Assembly (NCBI GenBank): GCA_934572445.1
Contig: CAKTLD010000054.1
Span: forward strand, 1 to 12,131
Length of the DNA: 12,131 bases
Direction of reading: 5' to 3'
Source: an uncultured Oscillospiraceae bacterium
GTDB taxonomy: Bacteria; Bacillota; Clostridia; Oscillospirales; Oscillospiraceae
Shown: positions 6,581-12,131 of the stretch, in pieces
Position numbering within the stretch: position 1 is the first letter of the stretch
Layout of the letters: every line of letters begins with the position of its first letter
Position numbers and translations under genes: made by a program
Notes under the pieces: model-generated
What the model was told of the DNA's origin: nothing
Seen by the model: the letters and a program-made list of their open reading frames with translations, nothing else
Database searches by the model: none

Positions 6581-8500
6581 TCAGATGTTCTGCGGTGTGC
6601 CGCGCGCCGCCTCATGCTGCCTGCCCAGACGCTCCCGCTCATACTGGAGCATATAGAGGTCGTAGTAGCGGCCGCGCGCCTCCAGCAGCTGCTGGTGCGT
6701 GCCCTGCTCGATGATCTCGCCGTGCGCAAGGTGGATGATGTTGTCTGCATGCTGGATGGTCGACAGGCGGTGCGCCACGATCAGGAGCGTACCGATACTC
6801 ATGAGCTTTTCCAGCGAATCCTGAATGAGCACTTCCGTCTCGGTGTCGATATTTGCCGTGGCCTCGTCGAGGATCATCACCTCCGGCCGGTGGATGAGCG
6901 TGCGCGCGAACGAAATGAGCTGCCGCTCGCCCGCGGAGAAGTTGTTGCCGCGCTCGCGGACCTCTTCATCCAGTCCGTGCGGGAGCCGCGCGATGAGCTT
7001 ATCGGTATTGACGTACCGGCAGGCCGCCATGACCTCTTCGTCGCTCACGCCCTCCATGCGCAGGAGGATATTGGAACGTACCGTGCCGGAAAACAGGAAC
7101 ACATCCTGCAGCATCTGTCCGAAGTGACGGCGCAGCGAGGATATCCTGATCCTCCGGATGTCGATCCCATCGATCAGGATCTGCCCGCGTTGGATATCGT
7201 AATTGCGGCACAGCAGCGACAGGATCGTCGTCTTGCCCGAGCCCGTCGCGCCGACGAAGGCCACGGTCTGCCCTGCGCTGACCCGGAACGACACATCGCG
7301 CAGCACCCAGTTTTCCTCCTCGTAGGCAAACCAGACGTTGCGGAATTCGATCTCTCCCCTGACATGCGCAAGTTCGGCAGCGTCCGGTGCATCGACGACA
7401 AGCGGCTGCATGTCAAACACCGTAAATATCTTCTCCGCCGAGGCAAAGGCCGACTGGAGGATATTGAACTGCTCAGCCAGACTCTGGATGGGGTTGAAAA
7501 ACTTGGAGATGAACATATAGAACGAGACGATAACGCCGCCGTCGATCACCTGCCCGAGGAACACGGCATCCTTGATATAGCTGCGGCCGCCGAGGTACAG
7601 GAGGCATAGCACCGAGCTGATATACAGCATATACACCGTCGGGCGAAACACGCCGAAGACAAAGATCTCGTTCATCCGCGCGCGGCGCAGCGCCTCATTT
7701 TTGCGCTCGAATTCGCCGCGCTTGCGTTCCTCCTGATTGAAGATCTGGATGACCTTCATGCCGGAGAGATTTTCTGAGAGGAAGGTATTGATGTCCGTCG
7801 TCCCGTCCTTGACCTTGCGGTAGGTCTTGCGCGAGAACTTGCGGAAAATCACCGTAAAGAGCACGATAAACGGCACAAAGCACAGGATCATCAGCGTCAG
7901 CATATAGTTCACGCACAGCATCGCCGCCAGCACGCCCACGATCACAAAGACGTTCTTGATGAGATTTACCAGAATGTTCGTAAACATCATCGAGATCGCG
8001 CCCGTGTCGCTCGTCACGCGCGTGACGAGCTTGCCGACGGGGATGTGGTGCAGCTGCTCGTGCGAAAGGCTCTCGATATGCGTGAAGAGGTCCTCGCGCA
8101 ACGCGGTCAGGATCTTCATGCCGGTCTTTTGCAGCACGATGGCCTGCACATAGGTGCACAGCAGCGATACCGCGAGGATCGAGGCATACAGCGCCACATA
8201 GCGGTACAGTGCCGACATGGCAAAGTCGTTCTGGATAAGCCGCTCGATCTCTCCGATGAGCAGCGGCGAGGCGATGTCATAGGCCACAGAGCAGAGCATC
8301 ACCAGCAGTACGAAGACAAACCGCCCCGCATAGGGCCTTGCATAGACGAGCAGCCGCCGCACGATCTCGCTGTCCTTCATATTGCGATCGAAGCCGATGG
8401 CTTCCTTTTTGTCCTTGATGGACAGATAGGCGATCAGAAACGCGATGGACAGCACGCCGGTGCAGCCGCCCACCAGCAGCAGCGGAAAGTATTCATGCAT
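6581..8500 (-). CDS. Heterodimeric ABC exporter subunit with catalytic Glu (multidrug/lipid type)
   Basis: A 639-aa half-transporter: exporter-type membrane domain followed by an ATP-binding domain, in the MdlB/BmrD-like family that exports drugs, lipids or peptides. An additional N-terminal hydrophobic segment (about 5-27) precedes the usual six helices (about 60 to 335). Motifs are Walker A GATGSGKT (417-424), a deviating signature FSAGE (521-525) in place of LSGGQ, Walker B ILDE (543-546) with catalytic Glu546, and switch His577. The start at 8500 (MHEYFPLLL) is chosen because the membrane segment begins there. The longer frame upstream only repeats the 3' end of the partner gene out of frame. 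It overlaps that gene by 8 bp, with only a weak GAGAG ahead of the ATG, so translation is probably coupled. The substrate cannot be read from sequence. Confidence 0.9.
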   Translation of the reverse strand: MHEYFPLLLVGGCTGVLSIAFLIAYLSIKDKKEAIGFDRNMKDSEIVRRLLVYARPYAGRFVFVLLVMLCSVAYDIASPLLIGEIERLIQNDFAMSALYRYVALYASILAVSLLCTYVQAIVLQKTGMKILTALREDLFTHIESLSHEQLHHIPVGKLVTRVTSDTGAISMMFTNILVNLIKNVFVIVGVLAAMLCVNYMLTLMILCFVPFIVLFTVIFRKFSRKTYRKVKDGTTDINTFLSENLSGMKVIQIFNQEERKRGEFERKNEALRRARMNEIFVFGVFRPTVYMLYISSVLCLLYLGGRSYIKDAVFLGQVIDGGVIVSFYMFISKFFNPIQSLAEQFNILQSAFASAEKIFTVFDMQPLVVDAPDAAELAHVRGEIEFRNVWFAYEEENWVLRDVSFRVSAGQTVAFVGATGSGKTTILSLLCRNYDIQRGQILIDGIDIRRIRISSLRRHFGQMLQDVFLFSGTVRSNILLRMEGVSDEEVMAACRYVNTDKLIARLPHGLDEEVRERGNNFSAGERQLISFARTLIHRPEVMILDEATANIDTETEVLIQDSLEKLMSIGTLLIVAHRLSTIQHADNIIHLAHGEIIEQGTHQQLLEARGRYYDLYMLQYERERLGRQHEAARGTPQNI

Positions 8501-10277
8501 GATCTCTCGCCTCGCTTTCGTCATCCAGCTTCTGCAGCTCCACCATCGTGCGGTAGCCCGCGCAGCGCGCGCAGAGTTCCGCATGCGTGCCGGCATCCAC
8601 GATGCAGCCCTCATCCATAAAGATCACTTTGTCCATCTGCTCTACGGTCGAAATGCGGTGCGCGATCAGGATGGTCGTCAGGCCGCGCCGCGTTTCGCGC
8701 AGATTTTCAAGGATGGTCTTCTCCGTTTTCACATCCACCGCCGAGACCGAATCATCCAGGATGAGGATCGGCGCGTTTTTCATCAGCGCCCGCGCAATGG
8801 AGATCCGCTGCTTCTGCCCGCCCGATACGGTCACGCCGCGTTCGCCGAGCATCGTTTCATACTGCTGGGGAAATTCCATGATATTGTCGTGGATGCCCGC
8901 CAGTACCGCCGCGCGTTCGATCTCCTCCTGCCCGCCGTCCGCCGAGGCAAAGGCGATGTTGCCGGAGATCGTGTCGCTGAAGAGGAAGTTGTCCTGCGGG
9001 ACATAGGCCGCAGAGCGCCGTACCGACTCGATCGTAAGCGTGTTCACATCCTTCCCGTCAAGAAACAGCGTGCCGTCCGGCACGTTGTAGGTACGCAGGA
9101 TCAGGTCGACCAGCGTGGTCTTGCCGCAGCCAACGCGCCCGATCACGCCGACATTCTCGCCCGCGGCAATGTGGACGCTGACATGCCTCAGCGCGTCGGC
9201 TGCTGCATCCGGATAGCGGAACGTCAGGTCACGAAATTCGATCTCACCGCGCAGCGTACCGCAATCGGCGGTGCCCTCGCCGTCCCTCACGTCGGCCGGT
9301 TCGTCCAGGAGCCTGCCGATGCGCGCGAGCGACGCCTTGCCCCGGGAGCGCATCTCAATAAGCTGCGAGACGGCCATCACCGGCCAGACGATGGAAGTAA
9401 AATAGCCGATAAACTCCACCAGCTGCCCCGCGTTGAAGATGCCCTCGTGTGCCAGATACCCGCCGTAGCCAAGGATAACACAGATCACCACCTCAACAAA
9501 AAGCGTGACGAAAATGTTGAACAGAACGGACAGGCGCGTGTAGGCGATGTTGGCGTTTTCGTTCCGCTTATTCAGCTTCCGGAACGCGGCAAGCTCCGCT
9601 CCCTCCTTGACGAAGGCCTTGATGACCGCGATGCCGGAAAAGCTCTCCTGAGAAAAGTCGGAAAGGGCGGAAAAGGCCTCCTGCCGTTTGTCCCAGCGCA
9701 GCTCCATATAATGTCCCAGCACCATCGCCGCGAACAGCAGAAACACCATCGGCAGCATGCAGTAAAGGGTCAGCCTCCCGTTCATGCGCAGCATCTTTGC
9801 CACCGCCAACACACCGAGGAACGCCGCGTCGCAGAACATCAGCACGCCGCTGCCGAAGCAGTCCTGCACGGTTTCCAGATCGTTGGTGAACAGCGCCATC
9901 AGGTCGCCGACCTTGTTGCGCTGGTAGTACTGCTGCGACAAAAGCTCGCAGCGGGCAAACATCCTGCTGCGGATATCCGCCTCCACACGGATGCCGGCGC
10001 CGAAAAAGCAGATGCGCCACAGAAAACGCCCGATCAGCAGCGCAAAGATTACCAGAATGAACGGCCGGCAGATCTCGTCGAGCAGGAATTCCATGTCGAA
10101 CGTCCGGTGCACGCCGTCCAGCAGCACAAAGCCGTCCTTTACGCCGTTGACCGTCATCTGATACAGCTCCGGTACGATCAGCTGCACATAGTCCACCACC
10201 AGCAGCGTCAGCATACCCAGCAGCAGGCGCGGCGCATGGCGCAGATAGTAGCGGTTGATATGCCGTCCGAATAGCAT
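8493..10277 (-). CDS. Heterodimeric ABC exporter subunit with degenerate Walker B
   Basis: A 594-aa half-transporter of the MdlA/BmrC-like type, first gene of the exporter operon. The membrane domain (helices near 17-38, 70-92, 145-190 and 250-305) is followed by an ATP-binding domain. Walker A is GRVGCGKT (380-387), the signature is canonical VSGGQ (484-488), switch His is 540, and Walker B is LILDD (505-509) with Asp509 in place of the catalytic Glu. In heterodimeric exporters that Asp marks the degenerate ATP site, which is completed by the partner's signature; here that signature also deviates (FSAGE), which agrees. The start at 10277 has GGAGGAG a few bases upstream. An in-frame ATG at 10472 lies between the -35 and -10 of the only good promoter and cannot be used by that transcript. 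A stem-loop leader precedes the gene and may regulate it. Confidence 0.92.
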   Translation of the reverse strand: MLFGRHINRYYLRHAPRLLLGMLTLLVVDYVQLIVPELYQMTVNGVKDGFVLLDGVHRTFDMEFLLDEICRPFILVIFALLIGRFLWRICFFGAGIRVEADIRSRMFARCELLSQQYYQRNKVGDLMALFTNDLETVQDCFGSGVLMFCDAAFLGVLAVAKMLRMNGRLTLYCMLPMVFLLFAAMVLGHYMELRWDKRQEAFSALSDFSQESFSGIAVIKAFVKEGAELAAFRKLNKRNENANIAYTRLSVLFNIFVTLFVEVVICVILGYGGYLAHEGIFNAGQLVEFIGYFTSIVWPVMAVSQLIEMRSRGKASLARIGRLLDEPADVRDGEGTADCGTLRGEIEFRDLTFRYPDAAADALRHVSVHIAAGENVGVIGRVGCGKTTLVDLILRTYNVPDGTLFLDGKDVNTLTIESVRRSAAYVPQDNFLFSDTISGNIAFASADGGQEEIERAAVLAGIHDNIMEFPQQYETMLGERGVTVSGGQKQRISIARALMKNAPILILDDSVSAVDVKTEKTILENLRETRRGLTTILIAHRISTVEQMDKVIFMDEGCIVDAGTHAELCARCAGYRTMVELQKLDDESEARDHA

Positions 10278-10397
10278 GGTGCTCTCCTCCCGCGCTCCGG
10301 CAGCGGAGATCTCCCCTCCCGTCAGAGCGCACGTTATTTTGATCCACCGCAGACCGGCGGCCCCTTTCCCAGCGGCCGAGGCCCGCGCAGGCAGGAA

Positions 10398-10433
10398 GAA
10401 AAGGGCGTTGATCACCGGATCAACGCTCTTTTC
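10398..10433 (-). terminator. Terminator-like stem-loop in the exporter leader (candidate attenuator)
   Basis: A 16-bp stem (10398-10413 with 10418-10433, one G-U pair) closes a 4-base loop. On the minus transcript the core is GCGTTGATC-cggt-GATCAACGC, followed by CCTTTTCTTCC. It begins about 10 bases after the predicted transcription start and about 120 bases ahead of the first exporter ATG. The structure also has a T-rich tail on the plus strand (TTTTCAATTTCTTCTTTTTT). Its place between promoter and gene suggests premature termination control or a 5' stabilising hairpin. Confidence 0.6.
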
Positions 10434-10449
10434 AATTTCTTCTTTTTTG

Positions 10450-10479
10450 ATTATATCACACTTTGCCGCCATAACTCAA
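10450..10479 (-). promoter_or_regulatory. SigmaA-type promoter of the exporter operon
   Basis: Minus-strand TTGAGT (10479-10474) and a perfect TATAAT (10455-10450) are 18 bases apart. Predicted start is near 10443, leaving a leader of about 165 bases before the ATG at 10277. Confidence 0.7.
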
Positions 10480-10498
10480 GCGCAGGATCGGCAAAGGC

Positions 10499-10525
10499 AC
10501 CATTCCCCACTCCGCCGCATACGAT
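10499..10525 (+). promoter_or_regulatory. SigmaK-like promoter of the collagen-like gene
   Basis: AC at 10499-10500 is followed after exactly 17 bases by CATACGAT (10518-10525). This matches the late mother-cell SigmaK pattern AC-N16/17-CATANNNTA except for the last base (G for A). It lies 38 bases before the start codon of a likely spore-surface protein. No convincing SigmaA pair is seen at a suitable distance. The motif is short, so the support comes mainly from its fit with the gene. Confidence 0.4.
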
Positions 10526-10563
10526 GAGGCAGCGATCCGCAGCTTCAGGAAGGGGAGACGGCT

Positions 10564-11388
10564 ATGAATTACTACAATGGCACCTGCCGGGGAAACGGCT
10601 GCTGCCAACCGGAATCGTATCCGGCCTATGTGACCATTCAGGGTCCGACCGGCCCGCAGGGACCGGAAGGTCCCCGCGGCGAGCAGGGCGTGCGCGGTGA
10701 ACAGGGGCCAATGGGGCCGCGCGGCGAGCGCGGCGAGCGCGGTGAACAGGGTATTCAAGGGGAAAAGGGCGACACCGGCCCGCAGGGTGAAAAAGGCGAG
10801 AAAGGCGATACCGGTGAGCGCGGCGAACAGGGTATCCAGGGGGAAAAGGGCGACGCCGGCGCAGACGGCGAGACGCCCGTTATCACCATCGCAGAGGATA
10901 CTCCGCTCAGCTACAAGCTGAATTTCAAGACCAGCGGGCAGGAAGTGCTGACGCCCAATCTTTTCGCGCCAACCACCGAGTACCATGTCGATCTCTCCGC
11001 GGCCAACAGCGTGCTGAATATTCCCTTAAAGGACCTTGTACTAAGCTATCAGCGCTCGTCTGCCAGCGCGCTGCGCATCAGTATCGCGCCGAAGGATGCC
11101 GCCGCGCCCGTTCTCGTGGACGTCCGCCGCACGACCATTTATGACGGCAGCACGATCGAAACGCAAACCATGAACAGCACCACGCTTTCAAGCAGCATCG
11201 CGATCGACGGCACCGTTTACACCAACTCGCAGGAAACGCACAACATGCGCATCCGCCAGCAGGACCCTGTCACGAAGCTATGGTCTTTCTGTGAGGTCAA
11301 CTCCTTTCTCTCCGCCGCCGGTGCGCGCTGCTCCATCCGTATCCAATGGTATGAATACAATGTGAGCTACGAAGCTCCGCAGGCATAA
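10564..11388 (+). CDS. Collagen-like surface protein (Gly-X-Y repeats, probable spore surface)
   Basis: A 274-aa protein in three parts. Residues 1-26 form a short head with Cys8, Cys13 and Cys14 and no signal peptide. Residues 27-104 hold 26 uninterrupted Gly-X-Y triplets, rich in GPQ, GEQ, GER and GEK, able to form a collagen-type triple helix. Residues 105-274 form a soluble, beta-looking C-terminal domain that I cannot name with confidence. In Firmicutes such proteins (BclA-like) often coat spores as trimeric filaments; the C-terminal domain would drive trimer formation. There is no LPXTG anchor or membrane segment, in line with delivery from the mother cell cytoplasm and not by secretion. 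The start at 10564 has AGGGGAG about 6 bases upstream. It is divergent from the exporter operon, stands alone, and ends in a strong terminator. The collagen part is certain; the spore role is inferred. Confidence 0.85.
   Translation: MNYYNGTCRGNGCCQPESYPAYVTIQGPTGPQGPEGPRGEQGVRGEQGPMGPRGERGERGEQGIQGEKGDTGPQGEKGEKGDTGERGEQGIQGEKGDAGADGETPVITIAEDTPLSYKLNFKTSGQEVLTPNLFAPTTEYHVDLSAANSVLNIPLKDLVLSYQRSSASALRISIAPKDAAAPVLVDVRRTTIYDGSTIETQTMNSTTLSSSIAIDGTVYTNSQETHNMRIRQQDPVTKLWSFCEVNSFLSAAGARCSIRIQWYEYNVSYEAPQA
10642..10875 (+). repeat. Gly-X-Y coding repeat with an internal 42-bp duplication
   Basis: This 234-bp stretch encodes the 26 triplets. Inside it the block [14 protein letters not shown] is encoded twice, at 10732-10773 and 10813-10854, with an 81-bp (27-residue) period and only a few synonymous differences. 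This points to growth by tandem duplication, so the repeat number probably varies between strains. Confidence 0.85.
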
Positions 11389-11421
11389 ATAAGGACCGAC
11401 CCACAGGAGCGCTTGCACTGC

Positions 11422-11454
11422 AAAGGGGGCCTTCCGAATGGAAGGCCCCCTTTT
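11422..11454. terminator. Strong bidirectional terminator
   Basis: A perfect 14-bp stem (11422-11435 AAAGGGGGCCTTCC with 11440-11453) closes the loop GAAT and runs into TTTT on the plus strand. It lies 34 bases after the collagen-like gene and 31 bases beyond the stop of the convergent ModC remnant. A-rich bases at the left arm also give a short U-tract on the minus strand. Confidence 0.85.
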
Positions 11455-11484
11455 ATGCCAAAAGCTTGATGCTTCTCCGCTGTT

Positions 11485-12024
11485 TTACAGCAGGAGGAGC
11501 TTTTCCATATCGAGCGACAGGAAGACCTCCGTCCCTGCGGCGGCCCTGTCACATTCCACGCGCAGCAGCGGCGCGTCTACGCGGCTCTGCACCGGACGCA
11601 GCAGCAGGATATCCCCCTCCACGCCGCGTACTGTGCGGCAGACTGCGCAGCGCAGCCCCGTTTCGCCGATCACCGCCGCGCCGTCGGGCACGCCCAGCGT
11701 GGTAAACGGTCTCCCGCCTGTTTGCAGCGGCAGCGTCACATCCCAGTCGGGAAGATATACGCCGCCCCCGCATGCCTGTGCGGCGAGGAAGTTTTTGCAG
11801 CCCGCGAGGCGCGCCGCGCTGACACTGCCCGGATGGCGGATCATCTCGTCCATCGGCGTAACCTCGCCGGTCTGGCCGTTTTCCATCATGCAGACGCTGC
11901 GGCAGTTGCGGTAGCACTCGTCACGGTCATGGCTGACCCAGAGGATAGGGCCGTTGAACGTCGCGAGCAGGTCGGCAAGCCCGATCTCAAGGTTCCACTT
12001 CAAATAGCTGTTATGAAATGACAT
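11485..12024 (-). pseudogene. 5'-truncated molybdate-type ABC ATPase (ModC-like C-terminal part)
   Basis: The frame matches the C-terminal part of a molybdate/tungstate-type ABC ATPase. It begins in the D-loop region (SYLKWNLEIGLADLL), continues through the switch His in WVSHDRDE and LAGCKNF, and ends in the small molybdate-binding-like regulatory domain, finishing in LLLL. Walker A, the signature and Walker B are all missing, so it cannot bind ATP in the normal way. The first codons (MSFHN) do not belong to the family, no ribosome binding site precedes the ATG, and an in-frame TGA lies two codons upstream (12028-12030). The homologous sequence starts sharply near 12010, where base composition becomes AT-richer. 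The remaining 170 or so codons are still intact, which suggests a recent break. Assignment as ModC over another uptake ATPase rests on these motifs and is moderately sure. Confidence 0.75.
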
Positions 12025-12131
12025 TTTTCAATCGAAAAAGTCAACGAACTTTTCCCTGTCAAATTGTGCAGAATACCAAACGGCATCTGAAAAGGGCTAA
12101 GACGATGCAGATTTCCGGCATTGGCCACTCT
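12025..12131. other. AT-richer DNA upstream of the ModC break, unassigned
   Basis: No supported gene, terminal inverted repeat or target duplication is visible in these 107 bases. All three minus-strand frames that could continue into the ModC remnant are closed or unlike ModC. It may be the end of an insertion or a rearrangement scar that continues beyond the window. Confidence 0.4.

Noticed and set aside
6614..7609. 331-aa ORF on the plus strand
   Set aside because: Antisense to the exporter ATP-binding domain, with no recognisable motif or RBS.
8501..8614. N-terminal extension of the second exporter subunit
   Set aside because: It is an out-of-frame copy of the partner's 3' end, low in complexity; the 8-bp overlap start at 8500 leads straight into a membrane segment.
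8445..10274. 609-aa ORF on the plus strand
   Set aside because: It lies antisense to the two exporter genes, has no domain or RBS, and its His/Arg-rich composition is the usual shadow of GC-rich genes.
10642..10875. Possible CRISPR-like or satellite repeat
   Set aside because: The periodicity is 9 bp in frame and encodes Gly-X-Y triplets; there are no spacers of constant length between identical repeats.
12025..12131. End of an insertion sequence
   Set aside because: No terminal inverted repeat, target duplication or clear transposase fragment could be read in the 107 bases available.

Overview
The window looks like chromosome of a GC-rich, spore-lineage Clostridia member, most likely Oscillospiraceae/Ruminococcaceae. 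The evidence is the clade-style PurA and PurB, a Firmicutes-type heterodimeric ABC exporter, strong AGGAG ribosome binding sites, and a collagen-like protein with a promoter resembling a SigmaK site. This taxonomic placement is inferred from protein style; no rRNA or other marker is present.

Layout, left to right. Positions 1 to about 725 are clearly AT-richer than the rest. They hold a decayed HNH endonuclease remnant, a 44-codon ORF on the minus strand converging on it with overlapping stop codons, and AT-rich DNA without genes. This looks like the worn edge of an acquired segment. Next is a minus-strand two-gene operon (2670 to 776): an L-cysteine desulfidase/UPF0597 family protein and pyroglutamyl-peptidase I, coupled by an ATGA overlap, with a good SigmaA promoter (TTGCAT-17-TACAAT) and a 5' UTR stem-loop. 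Divergent from it are purA and then purB, the two enzymes that turn IMP into AMP through adenylosuccinate. They are separated by an intrinsic terminator and a candidate new promoter. An orphan SsuB/TauB-like ABC ATPase with unusual Q-loop and signature motifs follows purB closely.

A bidirectional terminator at about 6547-6575 separates that plus-strand group from a minus-strand pair (10277 to 6581) encoding the two half-transporters of a heterodimeric ABC exporter. The two genes overlap by 8 bp, and their sequences predict one degenerate and one consensus ATP site. The promoter upstream (TTGAGT-18-TATAAT) is followed almost at once by a 16-bp terminator-like stem-loop, so the operon may be controlled by attenuation.

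Divergent from the exporter is a 274-aa collagen-like protein (26 Gly-X-Y triplets, Cys-containing head, 170-aa C-terminal domain). The AC-N17-CATACGAT motif upstream resembles a SigmaK promoter, which suggests a spore-surface protein. A shared 14-bp terminator separates it from the C-terminal part of a molybdate-type ABC ATPase (ModC-like). That gene has lost its N-terminal half at a sharp junction near 12010, and the remaining bases to 12131 are AT-richer and unexplained. Both ends of the window therefore carry broken genes next to AT-rich DNA, while the middle is conserved housekeeping and accessory chromosome.

I see no rRNA, tRNA, CRISPR array or intact mobile element. The most interesting items are the leader stem-loop of the exporter operon, the SigmaK-like promoter and collagen-like gene, the divergent orphan ATPase, and the ModC truncation junction.
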